Assembly: GCF_039528175.1 (NCBI RefSeq)
Contig: NZ_BAAALH010000002.1
Span: forward strand, 186,001 to 250,000
Length of the DNA stretch: 64,000 bases
Direction: 5' to 3'
Source of the DNA: Citricoccus alkalitolerans
GTDB lineage: Bacteria; Actinomycetota; Actinomycetes; Actinomycetales; Micrococcaceae
Shown: positions 48,692 to 58,500 of the stretch, piece by piece
Layout: every line of letters starts with the position of its first letter
How positions within the stretch are numbered: position 1 is the first letter of the stretch
Program-made: the position numbers and the translations under genes
The notes under the pieces: generated by a model
What the model saw: only the letters and a program-made list of their open reading frames with translations
The model's database searches: none
What the model was told of the DNA's origin: nothing

Positions 48692-49558
48692 TTAGTTCCA
48701 GGTGAAGAAGCCCTGACCGGTCTTGCGGCCGAGCTCGCCGGCGGCGATCTTGTCCCGCAGGATCTGGGGCGGGTCGAAGCGCTCACCGAGGGTGGAGGCC
48801 AGGTACTCGGCGATTCCCAGCCGCACGTCCAGGCCGACGATGTCCGTGGTCTTGAGCGGCCCGGTGGGGTGCTTGTAGCCCAGGACCATGGCATTGTCGA
48901 TGTCCTCGGCCGTGGCCACCCCTTCCTCGACCATGCGCATGGCCTCCAGCGCGATCGCGACCCCGAGGCGGGAGGAGGCGAAGCCCGGAGCGTCATTGAC
49001 CACGACGGCGGTCTTGCCCAGTCCCGCGGTCCACGCCCGGGCCGCTGCCACCCATTCTGGGGCGGTCTGGGCTCCGACCACGACCTCGATCAGGGCCGAG
49101 GCCGGGACCGGGTTGAAGAAATGCAACCCCAGGAAGTTCTCCGGGTGCACCAGTTCGGCCGAGAGTCCGGTGACGGACAGGCTCGAGGTGTTCGAGGCCA
49201 GCACCACCCCGTCCCCCAGATGCCGCTCGACGTCCTTGAGGGAGGAGACCTTCAGCTCCCAGTCCTCCGGAACCGCCTCGATCACCAGTTCCCGGTCGGC
49301 GAAGTCACGTCGCTCCAGGGATACGGTCAGGCGGTCCAGAACCTGCTCCAGCGGTCCCTCCAGCACGCCGCGCTCGATCGAGGCCGCCGCCGACGCGCTC
49401 ACCCGTTCACGGGCCGCAGCCGCAGCCGCCTCATCACGCTCGACCACGACCACCTCGGCACCCTTGATCAGGAACGCATGGGCGATACCGGCACCCATCC
49501 GCCCGCCACCGAGCACCCCGACCCTGGCCGGAACCATTGCGGACTCTGCACTACTCAT
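48692..49558 (-). CDS. paaH: 3-hydroxyacyl-CoA dehydrogenase
   Basis: NAD-dependent enzyme (288 residues) that oxidises 3-hydroxyadipyl-CoA in phenylacetate degradation. Rossmann motif VGVLGGGRMGAGIAHAF, catalytic His in LGLHFFNPVPASAL, and the C-terminal GRKTGQGFFTW. It is the short single-unit form, like 3-hydroxybutyryl-CoA dehydrogenase, not the long PaaH of E. coli. ATG overlaps the paaF stop (ATGA). Convergent with the ectoine-degradation pair. Confidence 0.9.
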   Translation of the reverse strand: MSSAESAMVPARVGVLGGGRMGAGIAHAFLIKGAEVVVVERDEAAAAAARERVSASAAASIERGVLEGPLEQVLDRLTVSLERRDFADRELVIEAVPEDWELKVSSLKDVERHLGDGVVLASNTSSLSVTGLSAELVHPENFLGLHFFNPVPASALIEVVVGAQTAPEWVAAARAWTAGLGKTAVVVNDAPGFASSRLGVAIALEAMRMVEEGVATAEDIDNAMVLGYKHPTGPLKTTDIVGLDVRLGIAEYLASTLGERFDPPQILRDKIAAGELGRKTGQGFFTWN

Positions 49559-50408
49559 GACTGCTCCCGGCTGGTGTTGTCCGTGCTGGTTTTGCTGGTC
49601 GTGCTGGTCTCGCTGGTCGTGCTGGCTTTGCGGTCGAGGAAGGCCTGCATGCGGTCGAACTTCGCCTCGGACTCGAAGAGCATGCCCTGGGCCAGGGTGT
49701 CGATCACCGGATGGGCCTCCCGCGGGGCATGGAACACGGACTTGGTGATCCGCACCGCCAGCGGGTCCTGTGCACCGATCCGGTCCGCCAACGAGTGCGC
49801 AGCGTCGAGGAGCTGTTCGGGCTCGACCAGTTCGCTGATCAATCCGGCTGCCAGGCACTCGGCTCCGGTGAGGACTCGGCCGGCCAGCAGGATCTGCTTG
49901 GCCAGCGGCTCGCCGACGAGTTCCTTCAGCCGCCAGGTCGCCCCTGCGGCTGCCATGATGCCCAGGTTCGTCTCCGGGTTGCCCATCCGCAGCGCCGCAG
50001 TGCCGATGCGGAAGTCCGCAGCATACGCCAACTCCGCGCCGCCACCCAGGGCGTATCCGTCCAGGGCGGCGATCACCGGCATCGGCAACCGAGAGAGCCG
50101 ATCGAAGATCGTGGAGTTGATCCCGGCCAACGCATCGTCCCGGCGGCGCTGGCGCAACTGGGCGATGTCCGCCCCCGAGGCGAAGACCCCCTTGACGCCG
50201 GCATCGGCGTCCGAGGGCGTGCCGGTGAGGACCAGCACCTTCGGCGTCCGCTCCAGGTGGGCACAGACCGAGTGCAGCTCATCGACCATCACCTGGTCGA
50301 TCGCATTGCGCACCTCGGGCCGGCGCAACCGAACCACCAGTCGGTCCTCGCACTCCTCCACCACCAACGTCGTGAAGCTAGCCGTGTCCAGAGCATCCAG
50401 CGAGGCCA

Positions 50409-50409
<1 letters not shown>
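49555..50409 (-). CDS. paaF: Enoyl-CoA hydratase, PaaF-like
   Basis: A 284-residue crotonase, likely hydrating 2,3-dehydroadipyl-CoA. GVKGVFASGADIAQLR and LDGYALGGGAELAYAADFRI are the CoA and oxyanion segments; NPETNLGIMAAAGATWRL keeps a Glu at the hydratase position. The last 22 residues are a Thr/Ser repeat tail (TSETSTTSKTSTDNTS) encoded by degenerate short repeats. ATG shares one base with the paaJ stop (TGATG). Confidence 0.85.
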
Positions 50410-51629
<1,220 letters not shown>

Positions 51630-51680
51630 TTCGTCTCCGTTCGAGGGGATGCAGGAATTCGCTGGCCGGACGGCAGAGAA

Positions 51681-51702
51681 TTACCGACCAATCGTTCACT
51701 AT
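51681..51702. promoter_or_regulatory. Putative PaaR box D (paaJ promoter)
   Basis: TTACCGACCAATCGTTCACTAT is 19/22 identical to box A. It lies 52 bases upstream of the paaJ start in the region shared with the divergent transporter gene. Confidence 0.65.
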
Positions 51703-51756
51703 TAGATTCGCACCCTCCGCGCGCTCGGTCAACCAGGCCAATCGTCACGAGATTCA

Positions 51757-51772
51757 TGTGGCGTGACTCACA
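51757..51772. promoter_or_regulatory. CRP/GlxR-like site between paaJ and transporter
   Basis: TGTGGCGTGACTCACA matches TGTGA-N6-TCACA at nine of ten positions. It is central in the divergent paaJ/transporter region, flanked by PaaR boxes D and E, and suggests carbon-catabolite input to phenylacetate use. Confidence 0.5.
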
Positions 51773-51794
51773 AGAGTGGATTATCATCGTCCGG

Positions 51795-51816
51795 TGACCG
51801 AACGGTCAGTCACTAA
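51795..51816. promoter_or_regulatory. Putative PaaR box E (transporter promoter)
   Basis: A 22-base element beginning TGACCGAACGG and ending TCAGTCACTAA, matching box A at 15 positions and with internal symmetry GACCG-AA-CGGTC. It lies 43 bases upstream of the transporter start. Confidence 0.5.
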
Positions 51817-51859
51817 TCCGCACCGTCCTCAGCATCCCACCCCTCGTCTGGAGCTCACC

Positions 51860-53317
51860 ATGGCAGATCCACAGACCGCGGCGGCAGCCCGCCCGCGGCG
51901 CAGCGCCGAGGAGCGCAAGGTCCTCGCCGGCACCCTCGTCGGCACCACCATCGAGTGGTACGACTTCTTCATCTATGCCCAGGCCGCGGCCTTCGTGCTG
52001 GCGCCACTGTTCTTCGCGCCGCTGGCCGAGGAGAACGCGCCGCTGGCCCAGGTGGTCTCCTGGGCCTCCCTGGGCATCAGCTTCCTCTTCCGCCCCCTCG
52101 GCGCAATCATCGCCGGCCACCTAGGGGACAAGTACGGACGCAAGATGATCCTGGTGATCACCCTGATCGGCATGGGCGGGGCCACGGCCCTGATCGGCAT
52201 GCTGCCCACCCACGCCGTGATCGGCGTCTGGGCTCCGATCCTCCTGATCTTCCTGCGCATCATCCAGGGCTTCTCTGCCGGCGGCGAATGGGGTGGAGCC
52301 GCCCTGATGTCGGTCGAGCACGCCCCGCGCAATCTGCGCAGCACCTTCGGCTCCTACCCGCAGATCGGGGTCCCGATCGGCATGCTGCTGGCCACCGCCT
52401 TCATGACGCTACTGACCAGCTCCATGTCCGAGGAGGCCTTCATGGCCTGGGGCTGGCGCATCCCGTTCCTGTCCTCCGTGGTGCTGATCCTCGTGGGATA
52501 CCTCATCCGGCGCGCCGTGGACGAGTCCCCGGTGTTCAAGGAGATGCAGCTCCGCAAGAAGGAGTCCGCCGCTCCCCTGGGCGTGCTCCTGAAGAACCAC
52601 AAGAAGAACGTCATCCTGGCCGCCCTGATCTTCGCCGCCAACAACGCGGCCGGCTACCTGGTCATCGCGTTCTTCGCCTCCTACGGTGCCAACGTACTGG
52701 GCATGAGCCGGGAGTCCACGCTCGTGGCCTCCTTCATCGGCGGCCTCGGCTGGTTGGCGTTCACCATGCTGGGCGGCAGACTCGGTGACCGGATCGGCAA
52801 GATCCGCACCTTCCAGATCGGCTACGGCATCATCATCCTGTGGGCGATCCCCATGTGGTTCCTGCTGGACACGGCCTCACTGCCCCCGTTCACGCTGGCC
52901 ATCGTCATTCTCACCATCGGCCTCGGCCCCTCGTACGGCCCGCAGTCCGCACTCTATGCCGAGATGTTCCCCGCCAACGTCCGCTATTCCGGCGTGTCCA
53001 TCGGCTATGCCTTCGGCTCGATCATTGGCGGCGCCTTCGCCCCGATGATCGCCCAGCTGCTGCTGAACCGCACCGGTGCCAGCTGGACCATCGGCGTCTA
53101 CATCGCCGCGCTGGCCATCGTCTCCTTCGTGGCCGTGTCCCTGGTGCCCAAATCCGTGGAGGGATCCGACCTGCATGTGGACGAGGCACACCGCGAACAC
53201 CTGGCCGCACATCCGGAGGATGCGCCCCTGGTCGACGAGGCGACCCACGCAGGCCAGGCCGCCTCAGTCAGAAATCCCGAGAACCCGCAGGCGCTGGGGG
53301 CATCGGAGGACCGTTGA
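51860..53317 (+). CDS. MHS-family MFS transporter, probable phenylacetate uptake
   Basis: A 485-residue metabolite:proton symporter. The start GTLVGTTIEWYDFFIYAQAA and the loop motif GHLGDKYGRKMILV are typical of the MHS family (ProP, ShiA, KgtP). Twelve hydrophobic segments; hydrophilic C-terminal tail of about 60 residues rich in His, Glu and Ala. GGAG lies 6 bases before ATG 51860. Divergent from paaJ with shared operators, so phenylacetate or a related aromatic acid is the likely substrate. Confidence 0.85.
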   Translation: MADPQTAAAARPRRSAEERKVLAGTLVGTTIEWYDFFIYAQAAAFVLAPLFFAPLAEENAPLAQVVSWASLGISFLFRPLGAIIAGHLGDKYGRKMILVITLIGMGGATALIGMLPTHAVIGVWAPILLIFLRIIQGFSAGGEWGGAALMSVEHAPRNLRSTFGSYPQIGVPIGMLLATAFMTLLTSSMSEEAFMAWGWRIPFLSSVVLILVGYLIRRAVDESPVFKEMQLRKKESAAPLGVLLKNHKKNVILAALIFAANNAAGYLVIAFFASYGANVLGMSRESTLVASFIGGLGWLAFTMLGGRLGDRIGKIRTFQIGYGIIILWAIPMWFLLDTASLPPFTLAIVILTIGLGPSYGPQSALYAEMFPANVRYSGVSIGYAFGSIIGGAFAPMIAQLLLNRTGASWTIGVYIAALAIVSFVAVSLVPKSVEGSDLHVDEAHREHLAAHPEDAPLVDEATHAGQAASVRNPENPQALGASEDR

Positions 53318-53325
53318 GCCACAGC

Positions 53326-53366
53326 GGCCCGGGTGCCCGCCCCCAGCTGGAGCGGGCACCCGGGCC
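53326..53366. terminator. Bidirectional terminator between transporter and ectD
   Basis: A perfect 15-bp inverted repeat (53326-53340 with 53352-53366) with an 11-base loop, between two convergent stop codons (53317 and 53380). Confidence 0.7.
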
Positions 53367-53379
53367 GTGAGCCCGTGCC

Positions 53380-54288
53380 CTACCGCAGTCCGGCTGGAGT
53401 GAAGTCGGTCGAGCCGGCGAACTCGGGCCGTGGCTTGGCCGCAGCGTACGGTTCCTCGATGGTGTTCTCCACCGAGTTGAACACGATGAACACGTTGGAG
53501 CGCGGGAACGGGGTGACGTTGCCGTTGGACGCGTGCATGCAATTGCTGTCGAACATGACAGCGCCACCGGCCGGGCCCTCCATCACGTCGATCCCGTAGC
53601 GATCGTAGAAGTCCGTCAGGATCTCCTTGCTCGGGGTCCCAGCGCCCTGCATGACCAGGGACTTGAGGTAGTTGTCCTCTGGGGTCGCCCCGTCGCAGGA
53701 GACGTACTCGCGGTGTGAACCCGGCATGATCATCAGGGGCCCGTTGTAGGAGTAGTTGTCCGTCATCGAGATCGAGATGCTGACGGCCCGGGGGGCGGGC
53801 ATGCCGTCCTCCGCGTGCCACGTCTCGAAGTCGGAGTGCCACATGAATTCCTTGCCCTCGAAGCCGGGCTTGAAGTTCACCCGGGACTGGTGGACGTACA
53901 CGTCTGAGCCCAGCAGCTGCCGCGCACGGTCCACCACCCGTGGGTCGTTGGCGATCCTCTTGAACACCGGGCTGATGCGGTGCACGTCGAAGACGGAGCG
54001 GACCTCCTGGCTGCTGGCCTCGATCACACAGCGCTCGTCCGACCGGACCTGCGGGTCCTGCGAAAGGCGTTCGAGTTCTCGGTGGAACTCCGCCACCTCG
54101 TCGTCGCTGACCAGCCGGTCGATCGACAGGTACCCTCGGGCGTCGAACCCGTCCAGGGTCGCCTGGTCCAGCGGGCCGTCTGACGCGGATCCCCACACCA
54201 CCGCATCCTCGCGGGGCATGACCTTGACCTCACCATTATTCCGGGTGGGGTAGGTGTCGATTCTGTTCTGCGTTGCCGTTGCAGTCAT
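53380..54288 (-). CDS. ectD: Ectoine hydroxylase
   Basis: Fe(II)/2-oxoglutarate dioxygenase converting ectoine to 5-hydroxyectoine, 302 residues (usual length). The EctD signature is intact: FMWHSDFETWHAEDGMPAPR with the iron ligands His and Asp, LMIMPGSHREYVS, and the distal His in FDSNCMHASNGN followed by SNVFIVFNSV. AGGAG lies 7 bases before the ATG. It is not with ectABC but about 7.5 kb away, separated by a synthetase and peptidase. Confidence 0.95.
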   Translation of the reverse strand: MTATATQNRIDTYPTRNNGEVKVMPREDAVVWGSASDGPLDQATLDGFDARGYLSIDRLVSDDEVAEFHRELERLSQDPQVRSDERCVIEASSQEVRSVFDVHRISPVFKRIANDPRVVDRARQLLGSDVYVHQSRVNFKPGFEGKEFMWHSDFETWHAEDGMPAPRAVSISISMTDNYSYNGPLMIMPGSHREYVSCDGATPEDNYLKSLVMQGAGTPSKEILTDFYDRYGIDVMEGPAGGAVMFDSNCMHASNGNVTPFPRSNVFIVFNSVENTIEEPYAAAKPRPEFAGSTDFTPAGLR

Positions 54289-54385
54289 CGGTCTTCTCCT
54301 AACCTTCGGTGTTCTGCGCGGTTTCGGTGGTTCTCACCACACGGGTGCGGGCCCTACTATGCCCCGTCACCCCACATACCACTGT

Positions 54386-54433
54386 GGCCCGGCGCCCCGA
54401 TCCCCGCAAGGAGGGGGGACGGAGTACCGGGCC
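54386..54433 (-). terminator. Probable terminator of the M28 peptidase gene
   Basis: GGCCCGG (54386-54392) pairs with CCGGGCC (54427-54433), and an inner C-run pairs with a G-run (GATCCCC and GGGGGG), 35 bases after the peptidase stop codon. Moderately convincing. Confidence 0.4.
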
Positions 54434-54467
54434 GCGGTGCCTAACACCCCAGCTCGGGTCATCGGGC

Positions 54468-55463
54468 TCAGTCGAGGGCGCTGGTGTCCTGGGCCAGCCT
54501 CGTGGCGGCGTGGATGATCGCGTCGGTCATCAGGTCCAGCGCCTCCGGGTCGATGTTGTCGAGGTCGTCACCCGGGGAGTGGTAATTGGGGTCCATGGGC
54601 CGTCCTGCCTCACCGCCGAAGATGCGGGCTTCCCGGGCGGATTTCTCCACGTCGCTGCCGGTGAACAGCCCACCCACGGCAACATCCTCCCGGATGAACG
54701 CCACCTGGTCGGAAGCCATGTTCCAGGTGGTGGCCGTCCAGGGCTGGTCCCGGGAGCCAAAGTAGTCGGTGAAGACCTCCATGACCTTTTCCGAGCCTTC
54801 GGGCACCTCGAGCCAGGGTCGGCCGGCACCCCGGGCGTTGTAGACCCCGATCACCGGGTTGGGCGAGGCGACCATGTCGAAGTTCAGGTAGGCAGCGATG
54901 CTGTCGAGTCCGTCGCCGTTGTCCTCGGCCAGCTCCTTGACGTAGTGCCGGGAACCGTACGACTCCGGAAACTCCTCGGCTCCCCACCACACGAAGCGAA
55001 CCTTGTTGTTGATCCCGTCCTGCCGGCCGACCTCCTTCGCCGCCTCCAACAGTGCCGCTACTCCGGAGGCATTGTCGTTGATCGCCGCGCTGTCTTCCAC
55101 CCCGTCCAGGTGGGCCCCGAGCATCACCACGTTCTCGTCGCTGCCGGTGTCAGTCTCGGCAATGATATTGAAGCTCTCATACTCCTCGCCGCGATTCTCG
55201 AAGGTGAAGTACTGGCGGTCGCTTTCATAGCCAGCATCCTCGAGCTGCTCTTCGACGTACTCGGCCGCGGCCTCGTACCCGGGGCTACCGGTCGCACGGT
55301 CCCCGTACTCATCAGCCAGCTCCTGGAACTCCTCCAGATGCCTCAAGGCATCGGACACCTGCCTGTCCCCAACGACCCGCACCAGGACCAGCGCCACGAG
55401 GACAGCAAGCACACCAAGCGACAGAACGACAACAACCTTCGTCCGTTTCCTGCGGTGATTCAT
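54468..55463 (-). CDS. Membrane-anchored M28 family zinc aminopeptidase
   Basis: A 331-residue peptidase. Residues 8-30 are a signal anchor (VVVVLSLGVLAVLVALVLVRVV), so the catalytic domain is outside the cell. M28 ligands are all visible: VVMLGAHLDGVEDSAAINDN, WWGAEEFPESYGS, YLNFDMVASPN and NYHSPGDDLDNID. AAGGA lies 4 bases before ATG 55463. It follows the Pls-type synthetase by 85 bp on the same strand, so it may trim or degrade that enzyme's product, or protect the cell from it. General peptide use is the alternative. Confidence 0.88.
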   Translation of the reverse strand: MNHRRKRTKVVVVLSLGVLAVLVALVLVRVVGDRQVSDALRHLEEFQELADEYGDRATGSPGYEAAAEYVEEQLEDAGYESDRQYFTFENRGEEYESFNIIAETDTGSDENVVMLGAHLDGVEDSAAINDNASGVAALLEAAKEVGRQDGINNKVRFVWWGAEEFPESYGSRHYVKELAEDNGDGLDSIAAYLNFDMVASPNPVIGVYNARGAGRPWLEVPEGSEKVMEVFTDYFGSRDQPWTATTWNMASDQVAFIREDVAVGGLFTGSDVEKSAREARIFGGEAGRPMDPNYHSPGDDLDNIDPEALDLMTDAIIHAATRLAQDTSALD

Positions 55464-55548
55464 GTCGTCCTTTGCGCGAAACGTGATCCATGCAGGATAA
55501 GCGGCTCTGCACCTAGAGCGAAGCGCCCGGGGACCCACTGGTGACGGG

Positions 55549-58500
55549 TCACACGGAGATCTCCTGTGCGGGGTTGCCGCCGTACCGGGCACCCGCCGGT
55601 ACCTGCGTTCCCTTCATCAGGAAGGAGTCCGCCTCAAGGACGGAATCGTCACCCATCTCGACGTCATAGTGCACGTAGACGCCCACGCCGACGGTGACCC
55701 GGTTGCCGATGCTGATGGCATCGAGCTTGAAGACGCCATCCTCCATCGAGTGGCACTGCACGATGGCGTTGGCATTGAGAACCGCGTCGTCGCCGACGGT
55801 CACCAGGGTCTTCTCCGGGATCCAGCAGCCGTCATCGAAGACGCGCTTGCCCATCTGCACGCCCTGCAGTCGCCAGAACACGGGCTTGAACGGAGTGCCA
55901 TCGAGGAACGGCAACGGGTATGTGATGAACTTCCAGAACCGTTCGTGACGCCAGAACCTCACATCGTAGACCGAGCAGACCGTCGGGACCATCGGCTTGA
56001 ATCCGGTAGAGGCTCGTTCGAGCAGGATGAGGAAGGCGATCATGAAGGCGAAGAAGCCCATGGTGCCCACGAAGAGACCCAGGCCGGTGATCTCCGTCGG
56101 GAACGCAAGAACGACCGAGGCCGCCATCAGGCCGGCGAGGACGAGGACCCACCGGCTGAGCAGGAAGAGTCCGATCGTCACACCGTTGTGCCTGTTCTTG
56201 GCCGGCAGCTTGCGGGCGATCTCCTCCGGGCTGTCGACCTTGTGGAACTCCGCGTCGCGTTCGACGGTCCTGGGGATCTCGAAAGCCGGTGAACCCAGCA
56301 GGCCGACGTCTTCACGGACCGTGCCATCGATGGGCACCATTGCCTTCGTGCCGAAGAGGACGTTGTCCCCGGCGCGCGCACCGGCGGGATACGGGACGTC
56401 GTTGCCGAAGAAACTGTTCGCCCCGACGGTCACTTCAGACACGCGGAAGGACGTGCTGGAGTAGTCGGCGTTCATGATCGAGAGTCCGTCGGAGACCATG
56501 GTTCCGGATCCAATGGTGGTCAGGAAGGGGTTCTCGTGTGCGAGTTCCGGCCCAAAATTCGATCCGGTCTGGATCAGATTGGGCTGCTTGTAACCCAGCA
56601 GGCGGAGGTAGTGCACGACCAGTGAGCTGTCCGCAACGACGTGCATGAACCGTTCGACGTTGGTCAACCCGAGGATCGCCCGGTGGGCGGCATAGTGCAG
56701 TCCGAAGAGCGGATACGTCTTTCCCTGATCGATCAGGATGTTGAGCAGTCGCGGAATCAGGAAGACACCGGCCAAGGTGGCGAGCAGGCCGACGGTCAGC
56801 ACGAGGAACGCGACGATCACCAGGTCCACGTAGAACCGTGGGTTCGCATAGTCCAGATGGCCGGTGTCCAGGTAGGCGGGGACGAGCAGCGCGATCGCCA
56901 GCACGACCAGGGGGCTGAGCCCCGCCGTGGCGCCGAGCAGGACGAGCGCACTGTAGGTCATCCGACGACGCCTGCTGACCTGCATCGGCGAGGCCCTGCG
57001 GTATTCCACGGTGGCCGGGACCGCGGGTGAGCCGTGCCAACTCTCGCCCGCAGGAATGAACTGGGTCCTCTGCAGGGAGGACGTGTGCCCCAGCTGCGCG
57101 CCGTCGCCCATGGTGGAGCCGATGTCCAGAACGCACTTCTCACTGACGTAGACGTCCCTGCCGAGCGTGACCGGACCAGTCTGGATCCACCCGTCGTGCG
57201 CACGATAGCCGTTGTAGCGGGTGTTCTTGTTGATGACCGTGTTGTCGCCGATGGTCAGCAGGTCGGTGACCACCGGAATGACCGGGGTCAGGATCAGGAC
57301 ATTGGAACCGACCTTGGCGCCCAGGAGCCGCAGGTAGAACGGGATGATCGGGGTCCCGACGAAGGCCATCAACGGGTTGAGATTGACCAGGGCTTTGATG
57401 AACCAGAATCGGACATACGCCAGGCTCCAAATCCGGATGTGTTGTTCCTTCCACTGACCGATGACGATCCATTTCAGCAGGATCGGCATCACGGACAGGG
57501 CCACGAAGAATCCGACGGTGAAGACGATCGCACGCCCCCAGATCGCCAGGACACCCTCACCGCCAGTGACCCAGTCGTAGCCGGACACGGCGACCGCCAT
57601 GAGGGCGTAGGAGTAGCCGATGGCGAGCACAGCCTGCAGAACACCACAAAGTACGGACTCTAGGGTGCTGCCACGACCGGGCGCGGGCGGCGCATAGGGT
57701 TCGGCCCAGGTCGCTGGACCGGTCGGCGCATCGATCGCCGCAGCGAGCTGCCTGACCGTTGGGTGCTGGTAGATGTCCTGCACGCCGACCGGCGGCAGGT
57801 CGGTCTGCTTGCGCAGCCTGGCGGATAGGCGTGCTATGAGCAGGGAGTTGGCCCCGAGGTCGTCGAAGATGTGTGCCTCGACGGAAACGCGGTCCGTTCC
57901 CAGCACGGCAGCAAGCCACCCGGCCAGCGTGGCCTCAGTCTCAGTTGCGGGCTGGAAGTACTCGGAGTCGACCACAGTGCTCACCCGGGTGAGGGGCTTC
58001 GGCAGGCTCTTGCGGTCGGCCTTGTCACTGGGCAGCATCGGCATGGTCTCGAGCCGCTCGTAGAAGGCCGGGACCATGTAGCCCGGCAACCGATCGCGAA
58101 GCTCCTCTTGGATCACCTGCGGCGCGAGCGAGGAGACGTCACTGCGCAGCGTGTAGAACGCGGCGAGCTCGGTCATCCCGGGTGCTGATTCATGGGTCTC
58201 GACCACGGCCTGCGCGATCCCGGGGACTTGCAGGAGCACCGATTCGATTTCCGACAGCTCGATCCGGTATCCGCGGATCTTGACCTGGGTGTCGATGCGG
58301 CCGTGGTACTCGATCTCCCCGTGCTCATTGACGCGGCAGAGGTCACCACTGCGGTAGATGCGTCCGGAGGGGTTGTTCGGGATGTCCATGAAGTCGTCGA
58401 TGAAGACGGCATCCGTCTTCTCCGGGTTATTGAGGTACCCCATGGCGAGACCGATCCCGGCGATGCCGAGCTCGCCCATCTGGCCCGGTTCCAGGGCGCG

